Source: CAYWKU01 sp964459325 (GTDB lineage Bacteria > RBG-13-61-14 > CAYWKU01). Taken from it: a stretch of DNA of 64,000 bases. The notes under the pieces were generated by a model. It saw only the letters and a list, made by a program, of their open reading frames with translations, was not told the origin of the DNA and did no database searches. How positions within the stretch are numbered: position 1 is the stretch's first letter; every line of letters begins with the position of its first letter. Below are positions 55,916 through 63,469 of the stretch, one piece after another. The stretch is from positions 26,464-90,463 of the forward strand of contig CAYWKU010000013.1 in NCBI GenBank assembly GCA_964459325.1, written 5' to 3'. The translations under genes and the position numbers were made by a program.

Positions 55916-57742
55916 TCAGAGAAAGAAACTGAACGGTCCCCGGCGCATGGCCTCGTCGTACTGAATTCCCCTCACCCGGTCGGGTATCATCATGGAAATG
56001 CGGTCGGCTCCGGCCAGCAGCCTTCGGATGTTGCGCCGGGTCTGCTCGTTGAGGCTGTAGCGCCATGTCCTGTGAGGGTATTCTACCCGATAAGGACGCT
56101 CGGGCCAGACAGGTGCCGGTTTGTCGTAAATGTACTTTTTAAAAGGCTCTTCCTTGAGCACGTTATCGAAGGGATAGAGAATGTCCATAAGTTTGTTCAT
56201 GCCGGCGGCGCCGGTTACTACTTTTTCCATGCTTTGTTGGAAAGAGGTCGGTTTTCCTATAAGCCGCAGATACCTCCTTCTTAAATCCTTCATCTTTTTC
56301 CGCACTATATTGTTCGGCGCGTAAATCTCCATGGCCTTCATCAAGGGGTAAATTGTGTAAACGATACGCTTGTGAAATACGGCCCTGTCATCGAGGTACT
56401 TATTCCGCCGGTGGTTTTGTATGCAATACTCGTAGCCCTGCATGTTTACGTCGGCCATCCTGGCGATGGAAGCGCCGTGGGTTTCATAAAGCTGCCTGTA
56501 ACCCCTTTCGATAAGCTCCATCACCTCGTGCTCTTTAAAGTTCTTGAGCTTCATACCGCCGCCGCCGTAGAAGCTTATCTCCTCCCACCGGGTGTCCTCC
56601 CTTATCCTGCCTTCTTCCTTCATCCTGTCCCACATGGGGGTTCCGGGAAAGGGGCACACCCGTGTCAGCTGCTGCAATGTGGGGCAGAGGTCCACGAACT
56701 CCTGTAAATCCTCTTCAATGTTGTCGCGGTCCTGGAAGTCGAATCCCAGCATCCATGCGCCGGTGGTGGCTATCCCTACGTTGTGCAGGCCGTCGAACAT
56801 CTCCCTGGTGGTAAGTCCACTGATTTTGTGATACCCGTGGTCGCGGGCGAACTTGGACTCCACACCCACGAAGACGTTCGAGCAGCCGGTAAGCATCATC
56901 TCCTCGAAACTCCACCGGCTCATGGAGCCGATGGAAGCCAGGCAGTAGAAGTTGAAGCTCGCCAACCCGAACTCCGTGTCTTCCCTCAAGAGCCGCCCCA
57001 ACTCGGTCATGTACTCCTTATCCTGGAAGGAGTCCTCTTCCAGTATGGTGGCCTGGGGAGTATTGGGGTCCTCCTGCCAGGCGCGCTTCAGCTCCATGTA
57101 CACCTGCTCCGGGGTCATCAGTGGTATTCGGCAGCCTTTGAACATCTCGGTGGTGGCGCAGAAGTCGCAACCGTTGGGGCAACCTACGGAAGCCACCACT
57201 ACCGGCGTGGCTCCGGGGGGATGCCGGTTAATCATGGGCAGCGAGTATCCCCACTTGGGCAGGTGAGAATGGAACATGGGCCGGTCGGGTTCTTCGCCCA
57301 GTATTCTCCGGAAACACCTTATGCCTTCCTCGTGGCAAAGGTAATCGCACAGCTTGCTCCGCTCTTCTTCGGGAAAAGTGGCCTCCACTCCCACGGCTCC
57401 CCACCCGCCGATTACGATTTTGGATTGAGGCGCCCTTTGCCGAACCAACTTGCACATCTCGATGAGGTCGTCCACCTGGTTGTGGAACGAGCTGATGGCG
57501 ACGTAATCGTAGCCCTTGTCCACCTCCTCGATAAAATCCTCCCGCTCCGGATACTCCAGGAATACCGACGGAAGCTCGATATTCTGGGCGATAAGGTGCG
57601 CGAAGTTGACGTGAAGGTGCCCGTTCATGCTGAAAATGTCGCATCCCCGCGAAAAGCGCTGATTCATCACGTCGGTGGGCGAGGTGTTGAAGAACTGCTC
57701 CTGGAACGGCCCCCAAGTGGTGGAAAACAATACCTTTTTCAT
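55916..57742 (-). CDS. B12-binding radical SAM protein
   Basis: A 608-residue protein with an N-terminal cobalamin-binding/Rossmann region (about residues 60-170, with YDYVAISSFHNQVDDLIEMC and SKIVIGGWGAVGVEA) and a radical SAM domain with CPNGCDFCATTEMFKG (CX3CX2C, about residues 190-197). EEDSFQDKEYMTELGRLL and FVGVESKFARDHGYHKISG are typical of this class. The C-terminal 200 residues are rich in aromatic and basic residues (HRRNKYLDD, RPYRVEYPHRTWRYS) and have no known domain that I recognise. The MerR-type regulator gene lies 134 bases upstream in the same direction and may control it. Substrate unknown; lipid or hopanoid modification is possible for this class. Confidence 0.88.
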   Translation of the reverse strand: MKKVLFSTTWGPFQEQFFNTSPTDVMNQRFSRGCDIFSMNGHLHVNFAHLIAQNIELPSVFLEYPEREDFIEEVDKGYDYVAISSFHNQVDDLIEMCKLVRQRAPQSKIVIGGWGAVGVEATFPEEERSKLCDYLCHEEGIRCFRRILGEEPDRPMFHSHLPKWGYSLPMINRHPPGATPVVVASVGCPNGCDFCATTEMFKGCRIPLMTPEQVYMELKRAWQEDPNTPQATILEEDSFQDKEYMTELGRLLREDTEFGLASFNFYCLASIGSMSRWSFEEMMLTGCSNVFVGVESKFARDHGYHKISGLTTREMFDGLHNVGIATTGAWMLGFDFQDRDNIEEDLQEFVDLCPTLQQLTRVCPFPGTPMWDRMKEEGRIREDTRWEEISFYGGGGMKLKNFKEHEVMELIERGYRQLYETHGASIARMADVNMQGYEYCIQNHRRNKYLDDRAVFHKRIVYTIYPLMKAMEIYAPNNIVRKKMKDLRRRYLRLIGKPTSFQQSMEKVVTGAAGMNKLMDILYPFDNVLKEEPFKKYIYDKPAPVWPERPYRVEYPHRTWRYSLNEQTRRNIRRLLAGADRISMMIPDRVRGIQYDEAMRRGPFSFFL

Positions 57743-57876
57743 CTAATACCCCCCTCGTCGGCCACCCGGGCCTGGTTTTTACTTATTCCACCAACCAAGT
57801 TTCCCCGCCCTTTATGAACTGCCCGCTAATCCTTTAAACTCCCGAGCGTACCGGAAAACGCAGTAAGGGTTGAGCG

Positions 57877-58617
57877 CTACTTCCGCCTCGGTCTCGCGGA
57901 ATCCTCCAACTGTCTGAACATCTCCATGGCAACCTTGTCGTGTAATGCCCCTATTATTTCATTGAGCACCGGCAGCCCGTTACGGATTAACTCGGCAATC
58001 TCCTCCACCGACTTATCGCGTGTAATTCTCTCTACAAAAAGCCTGGCCTCCGTCCTGACCAGTTCCTTTATTACCGGCAGGTAAATGTTTATGTCCTCGG
58101 TGGAAAACCCCAACTCGGCGCTGAACCCGCTTTCCCGGAAATCGGACAGGGCCTTGACGACCCGGTAGTCCATTTCATTGTAGTGTCTTTCGCCCTTTTT
58201 CATCTGGGGCGACACAACGCCAAGCCGCTCCAGCTCCATCAACTCCTCGTCGGTAAGATGGAGGTTTTCAATAATGGTGGAGTAGGAGATGTCGGCCACT
58301 TCGGGCAGAAGATGTGTATGCTCCGAAAGCTTGCGCTTGACCTCCACGATGAGGTCGTAGTCGTCGAAAGAAAGTTCCTCATCGCTCAAAAAGAGCTTCT
58401 TGATGATGCTCAGCGGCAGGAAGAACTCATCTTGCAGTCGCTTTATGAGTGATACCCTCGGTATGGTTTCGGGGTCGTAATAGGCCATATTTTTCGAGCT
58501 TTTACGGGGTTCACCGAGCAGACCTTCGTTCACGTAGTGGCGTATTGTGGATACCGGCAGTCCGCATTCTTCGGCCAACTCGCTTATTTTCAACATTCCC
58601 CGGCTGATTGAACTCAT
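57877..58617 (-). CDS. MerR family transcriptional regulator
   Basis: A 246-residue regulator with an N-terminal MerR winged helix: MLKISELAEECGLPVSTIRHYVNEGLLGEP, then YYDPETIPRVSLIKRLQDEFFLPLSIIKKLF. The C-terminal 150 residues are helical (LHLTDEELMELERLGVV, FREAGFS-like FRESGFSAELGFS) and lack the cysteine patterns of metal sensors, so the effector is unknown. A 9-base inverted repeat (TGTAAAGTA/TACTTTACA) overlaps its putative promoter and could be its operator. It precedes the B12 radical SAM gene, a likely target. Confidence 0.9.
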   Translation of the reverse strand: MSSISRGMLKISELAEECGLPVSTIRHYVNEGLLGEPRKSSKNMAYYDPETIPRVSLIKRLQDEFFLPLSIIKKLFLSDEELSFDDYDLIVEVKRKLSEHTHLLPEVADISYSTIIENLHLTDEELMELERLGVVSPQMKKGERHYNEMDYRVVKALSDFRESGFSAELGFSTEDINIYLPVIKELVRTEARLFVERITRDKSVEEIAELIRNGLPVLNEIIGALHDKVAMEMFRQLEDSARPRRK

Positions 58618-58632
58618 ATAAAGTCCCCAAAG

Positions 58633-58658
58633 TGTAAAGTAGTACTTTATACTTTACA
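58633..58658 (-). promoter_or_regulatory. Inverted repeat upstream of the MerR gene, candidate operator
   Basis: TGTAAAGTA-GTACTTTA-TACTTTACA: nine-base arms with an eight-base spacer, 16 bases before the MerR ATG. On the minus strand TTGCAT (58674-58679) followed 17 bases later by TAAAGT could be the promoter, with the arms overlapping the -10 region, as expected for MerR autoregulation. Confidence 0.5.
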
Positions 58659-58742
58659 TCATTTTCTCAGATAATGCAAGAGAAAAATGAGGGCAAAATT
58701 CACATCCCCCAAATGGCAGGCCCGACACTCGATGAAAAGGCC

Positions 58743-59010
58743 GGGTGGCGGCGATAGCTGGCTATCGATGTGGGTCGGTATTTGACGGACAGGAATGTCC
58801 GTCCTCCATTTTGCCGGAGGCCGGGCATTCCTGCCCGGCGCTGAAGCAACCTCGACGTATAACTTCGAGGCCACCCTGCTTTCTTTTGGAAAAAACGAAA
58901 GTAGGAAAAGAAAACCTGTTCTGCGCCTTCGGCGAGAGCGGGTACTCTGGAGGAAATTTTCTCCCGTGAGCTGTAGCTCATCCACACAAGCAAGTCCTGT
59001 GGGCTATCAA
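58743..59010 (+). repeat. Palindromic repeat array, sister of the 41.6-41.9 kb array
   Basis: In order: GGGTGG, hairpin CGATAGC-TG-GCTATCG (58752-58767), GACGGACA-GGAA-TGTCCGTC, GCCGGGCA-TTCC-TGCCCGGC, then GCAACCTCGACGTATAACTTCGAGGCCACCC split as 58846-58876. The CACACAAG module R4 (58879-59010) follows, with CTTTCTTTTGG, AAAGAAAACCTGTTCTGCGC, hairpin GTGAGCT-GT-AGCTCA and CCACACAAG. The block 58779-58848 matches 41769-41839 inverted with about three differences. The gap between the MerR gene and tRNA-Glu has no supportable gene. Confidence 0.85.
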
Positions 59011-59018
59011 CTACTCAT

Positions 59019-59048
59019 AAAAAAACCCTTCGACATCATTGCGAAGGG
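59019..59048 (-). terminator. Intrinsic terminator of tRNA-Glu
   Basis: On the minus strand CCCTTCG-CAATGATGT-CGAAGGG is followed directly by TTTTTTTAT, 18 bases after the tRNA 3' end. A textbook stem and U-tract. Confidence 0.88.
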
Positions 59049-59066
59049 GTCAAGAATCCACTTAAG

Positions 59067-59141
<75 letters not shown>

Positions 59142-59216
59142 GTCTGCGGGACTGACTTCCGAGTCAGATAGGTTAATCGTTAAATGCCGAGTTTTCAACG
59201 GGGGCGAAAAACGCTA

Positions 59217-59636
59217 TTAGCTCTTGGGTTCGTATCCCAGCTTTTTGGCGTATTGGAAGTGCTTGTCGGCCTTTTCAATGTCCCTGATTTTTTTGTACAC
59301 TACGGCAATGTTATAATGCGCCACCGGGTATTTCGGATTGAATTGAAGGGCCTTATTTAAATACTCCAGAGATTTCTCATACTCTCCCTTGGATGCGTGG
59401 ATAATACCGGCGTTGTGGTAAGCCACGGCCAGGTAATCCCGTATTTCCTGCATTTGAGCGTCCAGAGCCTTGATGACCATGTCCCAGTCGGCGATGGCGT
59501 CGATACCCCTCTCGTACTTATCGAAGGCCCTCTTATAGGAATCCACCGCAAACCGCACCTTGTCCTCAAGCTCCTCGATTCGCAAGACGCGCTTGGTAAC
59601 GTTGATTTTGCCTACCTGGTTTTTCTTGTCGGTCAT
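59217..59636 (-). CDS. Small tetratricopeptide-repeat protein
   Basis: A 139-residue protein with about two and a half TPR units: YLAVAYHNAGIIHASKGEYEKSLEYLNKALQFNPKYPVAHYNIAVVYKKIRDIEKADKHFQYA is a clear pair. The N-terminal 60 residues are helical and charged. No signal peptide, so it is cytoplasmic. The ATG overlaps the lpxB stop by four bases, so it is co-translated with lpxB; a scaffold role in lipid A or envelope assembly is possible but unproven. Confidence 0.87.
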   Translation of the reverse strand: MTDKKNQVGKINVTKRVLRIEELEDKVRFAVDSYKRAFDKYERGIDAIADWDMVIKALDAQMQEIRDYLAVAYHNAGIIHASKGEYEKSLEYLNKALQFNPKYPVAHYNIAVVYKKIRDIEKADKHFQYAKKLGYEPKS

Positions 59637-60829
59637 CTCCGGCTCTCTTGCACCATTTCGTCCAGTATGGCTGCCGCCCGTTGACTGGCGCTGTCGCCCA
59701 TGACATCCGTCTCGTGGGGTATCCGGGTAAGATTTTCCCTGACTTCTCCCGCTGCCTTTCTGAGTTCCTCTATAGCTGAGGTACTGGAGGTAATGTTTTC
59801 GATTGACCGGACAATATTCTCGCCGGTGACCTCGTTCTGTATCAATTCCGGAAAAGCGTGCCGCCGAAGTATAAAATTCACCAGGCTGTAGTATTCAAGG
59901 TCCATTCCCAGAAATTTGATTGCGAGCCTGTAAGTCATTTGGGATACTTTGCCCATTAATAGTGCAGGGGTTCCCGCCAAAGCGGTTTCCAGGGTCGCCG
60001 TGCCCAGCGCCACCACCGCGAAATCCGCTTCCGGGAGTATTTTCCTTACTTGTCCCTCTATTATTTCCGGTTTCGATGATATTTTATCAAGATAAGGCAA
60101 AAAATCGTCAATGTCCAGTGAAGGCGCTTTAAGTATAAAAAACCTGTATTTTTTATCGGATTTCTGCAGTATTTGAACAGCTTCGGCCAGCGGGGGCATG
60201 TAATTTTCCAATTCGCCTCTTCGACTGCCGGGCATGAGGACGATTTTAAGCTCGCCTTCCTCCGCTTTAAAGGCAGGGCCGGGGGACGTATCTTCCTCCT
60301 CTTCTTCTTTTTCTATGGCAATCAGCGGGTGTCCTATGAAATGCACTTTGGCGCCGAGGTTTTCAAAAAAGGGCTTTTCGAAGGGAAACACCACCGCCAG
60401 CCTGTCCACCGTTTTTGCAATGACCCCGGCCCTGTACCGCCTCCATATCCATACCTGCGGGGCGATGTAGTAAAGAATCAAGGGCTTCTTCCCGTACCGA
60501 TACCTTATGGCCCGTGCCAGCAGGATGTTGAAGTCCGGGTAATCGGTCAGTACCACAACATCCGGCCGCTCCTTGCGGATACTATCGAGCACCTGGATAA
60601 ACACCCCCGCCAGGCGGGGAAGTTGTCTGAAGACCTCAAATACTCCGAATGTGGACATATCGGATATATCCCTTATGAGCCTGACACCGGCGGAGCGCAT
60701 ATCTGGGCCGCCCACGCCGTATAAATCGGCCTCCGGGCGGAGTTTTTTGTATGCTCTCAGGAGCCGGGCGGCGTGATAGTCCCCGCTGGCTTCACCCGCC
60801 ACCGCCAGTATCTTGGGCGATTTGTCCAT
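59633..60829 (-). CDS. lpxB: Lipid-A-disaccharide synthase
   Basis: A 398-residue glycosyltransferase (GT19) that joins UDP-diacylglucosamine and lipid X into the lipid A disaccharide at the inner membrane. Start: PKILAVAGEASGDYHAARLL, the LpxB signature. Then LYGVGGPDMRSAGVRLI, VVLTDYPDFNILLARAIR, YYIAPQVWIWRRYR, VFPFEKPFFENLGAKVHFIGHPL, LMPGSRRGELENYMP and ALGTATLETALAGTPALLMGKVS. Complete and of normal length. It is strong evidence for a lipid A-bearing outer membrane. It is followed by the overlapping TPR gene. Confidence 0.96.
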   Translation of the reverse strand: MDKSPKILAVAGEASGDYHAARLLRAYKKLRPEADLYGVGGPDMRSAGVRLIRDISDMSTFGVFEVFRQLPRLAGVFIQVLDSIRKERPDVVVLTDYPDFNILLARAIRYRYGKKPLILYYIAPQVWIWRRYRAGVIAKTVDRLAVVFPFEKPFFENLGAKVHFIGHPLIAIEKEEEEEDTSPGPAFKAEEGELKIVLMPGSRRGELENYMPPLAEAVQILQKSDKKYRFFILKAPSLDIDDFLPYLDKISSKPEIIEGQVRKILPEADFAVVALGTATLETALAGTPALLMGKVSQMTYRLAIKFLGMDLEYYSLVNFILRRHAFPELIQNEVTGENIVRSIENITSSTSAIEELRKAAGEVRENLTRIPHETDVMGDSASQRAAAILDEMVQESRR

Positions 60830-60837
60830 TATTACGG

Positions 60838-61962
60838 TTATTTGTAGAGGTAAAGCTCCTTGTAGAAGCGATTTATAAGAAGGTCCACAAGGAATATGCT
60901 GCCCAGTTGCTTGACTATCTTGCCAGAGCGGGAATTGGAGCCCATGCAGATTTTGCAGTAATCATCCACCACCCGGTAATTTTTAAAGCCTTTGACGGCC
61001 TTCAGAACTTCCGGCTCGTTGAAAAATTCCACGATGGACATATCGTTGGCGTTACCCTTGCAGGTTTTACCGTCGAAATCGCGGCAGCAATACACGTAGC
61101 TGCCGTCTGCGAGAACTCCCATGTGGTCCGACAGGCCGCTGCAATACCCGAAATTCGACGGATATACTTTGCCCTGGGTCATGGCGTTTCCCCAGCTTTC
61201 CAGGATGTATGTTTCCAGGGCGAAATTCGGATGAACGTGCAGGATGTGCCAGGCTCCGGCGTCCACTTTTTCGATACCTTCCAGTGCTTTTTCCCTAGAC
61301 CCACGGGTGTCCCCGGATTGCTCGGCAAGGTCGTAGAGCTTGTTCGTCCACCGGGAAAGGACTGCGCGAAGGTCGCGGTCGGTGTCGACCACTTTTATCT
61401 TCATCCCCCCCTGGAAGGGCCTTGCCCACCACCGGGCGCCGGTTACCAGCACCAGCAGCCTGACCTCCATGTCCGAACCCCTCTCGACCACCCGGGCGGC
61501 GAAGCGGATTATGCGGTCGGCGTACTCATCGAAACTCATGCTCGGAAAACCTCGCAGCTCCCAGCTCTTCTCGTCCGGGGTCTGAAGGCTGATGTTTATC
61601 TTGGCCAGCCCCGCATCCACAAGCATATCCGCCATCCTTTCATCCAGGCGGCTGCCGTTGGAAGACAGGGTGGTGGTCAGGTTCAAATCGCGGGCGTGAA
61701 TCAGGATTTCTTCAAGGTCCCGGTAAAGGGTAGGCTCCCCCATTATGTGAAAGACCACCTTCTCCGCAATTTCCTCGGTTGCGATTTCTTCGAGTAGCCT
61801 TTTGGCGAGCTCCTTGTCCATGGAACCTTTGGGGCGGGTCATGCGCCGCATCGGGCAGAAGGCGCAGTTGAAGTTGCACCGGTTCGTAAGCTCGATGTGA
61901 ACTCTCTCGATTGGAAACTTCACGAATCGCTTGATTGGCTCCCACCGCGCGGGGTCGGGCAT
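60838..61962 (-). CDS. Radical SAM/SPASM-like protein
   Basis: A radical SAM protein of about 374 residues from the ATG at 61962. The cluster motif is IELTNRCNFNCAFCPMRRM (CX3CX2C) with HIMGEPTLYRD. The C-terminal cysteines (NFGYCSGLSDHMGVLADGSYVYCCRDFDGKTCKGNANDMSI, then DDYCKICMGSN) match a SPASM-type auxiliary-cluster region. A GTG at 62025 would extend it 21 residues over the upstream lipoprotein gene; I prefer 61962, though neither start has a clear ribosome binding site. It is next to lpxB (8-base gap) on the same strand. Such enzymes modify peptides or cell-wall or membrane precursors; the target is unknown. Confidence 0.87.
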   Translation of the reverse strand: MPDPARWEPIKRFVKFPIERVHIELTNRCNFNCAFCPMRRMTRPKGSMDKELAKRLLEEIATEEIAEKVVFHIMGEPTLYRDLEEILIHARDLNLTTTLSSNGSRLDERMADMLVDAGLAKINISLQTPDEKSWELRGFPSMSFDEYADRIIRFAARVVERGSDMEVRLLVLVTGARWWARPFQGGMKIKVVDTDRDLRAVLSRWTNKLYDLAEQSGDTRGSREKALEGIEKVDAGAWHILHVHPNFALETYILESWGNAMTQGKVYPSNFGYCSGLSDHMGVLADGSYVYCCRDFDGKTCKGNANDMSIVEFFNEPEVLKAVKGFKNYRVVDDYCKICMGSNSRSGKIVKQLGSIFLVDLLINRFYKELYLYK

Positions 61963-61973
61963 GGGAGGCTTTT

Positions 61974-62366
61974 CTAGTAGGGGGACACCAGAAACCAGCC
62001 GTTTTTCTTCTTGTCGTATCTCCACTTTTGCTTGAGCACCTGTTTGTGAACTGTTACGGAATTACCCACGGTGTAAGTGCGCCTTACCTTTACAATCGCC
62101 TGGTTGCCTTCCGCGTTGAATCTTATGTCGAGTATCTCGTATTCGGCGACTTCCACCCTTTGTTCGGCCTGCCGGGTTTTCTTTAGAAAAGATTCCGGAC
62201 GGTCAGTGTAAGCGGCTGCCTGAGTGTACTCCCGCCACTTGTAGGCCTGGTGATAGGATTGCACGCGGGGCTGCAGGGAACTCTTTCTTTTGGTCGCGCA
62301 CGAGCACAATGACAGCGCCACTGCGGCCGTAAGGAGGTATAAAATAATCGTTTTTGCGCGTATCAT
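61974..62366 (-). CDS. Putative lipoprotein
   Basis: A 130-residue protein with a lipoprotein signal: IILYLLTAAVALSLCSCATK, with the acylated cysteine in LCSC (Cys23). The mature part (about 105 residues) is basic and ends VLKQKWRYDKKKNGWFLVSPY, a pattern seen in small periplasmic domains related to NTF2-like or nuclear-transport folds, but I cannot assign a family. It is directly upstream of the SPASM-like gene (11-base gap with the preferred start) and divergent from the glycosyltransferase genes. Confidence 0.75.
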   Translation of the reverse strand: MIRAKTIILYLLTAAVALSLCSCATKRKSSLQPRVQSYHQAYKWREYTQAAAYTDRPESFLKKTRQAEQRVEVAEYEILDIRFNAEGNQAIVKVRRTYTVGNSVTVHKQVLKQKWRYDKKKNGWFLVSPY

Positions 62367-62512
62367 GATTTCCGGTATGAGGGTATGCGCCCCATGGAAA
62401 ATGTCAAACGTGAAACAAGTTCATCGGATTCATACTCATTTAAAATAATGACTATCGATTGAGTGCTTGATATGGCTGGTGTATCTTAAAAAGCCGGAGG
62501 AAAGAATCGGGT

Positions 62513-63469
62513 TTGCTTTCGATAATTATCCCTAACCACAACGGCACGGCGCATCTGGAGCGCCTACTTCCGTCAATATCGAACCAGAGCGTCAACGATT
62601 TTGAGGTAATACTCGTCGATAACGCAAGCTCGGACGACAGCGTAAAAAAGGCCCGTTCCATCTATCCCAACATTAAGATAATCGAACTGGATAAAAATTA
62701 TGGCTTTGCGGGCGGATGCAACAGGGGAGCGGAAGCCGCCGCCGGCGAGTTGCTCTTTTTCCTCAACTCCGATACCGTTCTCGACCGCCGGTGCGTTGAG
62801 TTATGCCCCAAGGCGGCGATTAATTATCCGAACGCCGGATTTTTTCAGCCGCGTATCATGCGGATGCAAAACCGCGACAGGCTGGACGGGGCAGGGGACC
62901 GATTTGTGCGCGACGGAAGACCCGTGAAAGTCGCTGCCGGTAAACATTCGAGCGCCTTGCTTGACGAAATGATAATGTCACCCGGTGGCGCGGCATGTCT
63001 GTACAGGAAGGAAATATTTGAAAGACTGGGCGGTTTCGAGGAGGATTTTTTCGCTTACCTGGAAGACGTTGACCTGGGTTTGAGGGCCCTCCTGGCCGGA
63101 TACAAGGGAAGGTTGATACCGGATGCCGTGGTGTATCATCACGGCGCCGGCGCGGCTTCAGATGATACCTATAAGACCCGGGCCGTCGACCGGCCCGAGG
63201 CGGTGGAATGGATAGCCCGCAACAAAACATGGCTCTGGGCACGGTGCATGCCGGCACAGGCAATCGCGATATATGCTCCGTGGATGCTGGCGGGCCTGGT
63301 AAAAAGCGCGGCGTTCCACACCTTCCGCTCGGGAGCGGCGGGGCCTTTCTGGAAGGGCGCCGCACGGGGAATCACCGGGCTGCCGGGGATGTTGAGAAAA
63401 AGACGGGAAATTCAAAGGGCCAGAACCATACCGGTAAAGGAGTTTATTAAGTGGATGCGGCGAAAGTAG
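62513..63469 (+). CDS. Family 2 glycosyltransferase
   Basis: A 318-residue GT2 enzyme of the rhamnosyltransferase-like type. The start LSIIIPNHNGTAHLERLLPSI is the conserved nucleotide-sugar fold; the DXD-like motif is FLNSDTVL (about residue 88), and SPGGAACLYRKEIFERLGGFEEDFFAYLEDVDLGLRALLAGYK is the acceptor/catalytic segment. The C-terminal part is amphipathic (ARCMPAQAIAIYAPWMLAGLV), suggesting membrane association. The start is TTG, with GGAGG 12 bases upstream; no ATG precedes the conserved region. It probably builds O-antigen or capsule. Confidence 0.9.
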   Translation: MLSIIIPNHNGTAHLERLLPSISNQSVNDFEVILVDNASSDDSVKKARSIYPNIKIIELDKNYGFAGGCNRGAEAAAGELLFFLNSDTVLDRRCVELCPKAAINYPNAGFFQPRIMRMQNRDRLDGAGDRFVRDGRPVKVAAGKHSSALLDEMIMSPGGAACLYRKEIFERLGGFEEDFFAYLEDVDLGLRALLAGYKGRLIPDAVVYHHGAGAASDDTYKTRAVDRPEAVEWIARNKTWLWARCMPAQAIAIYAPWMLAGLVKSAAFHTFRSGAAGPFWKGAARGITGLPGMLRKRREIQRARTIPVKEFIKWMRRK

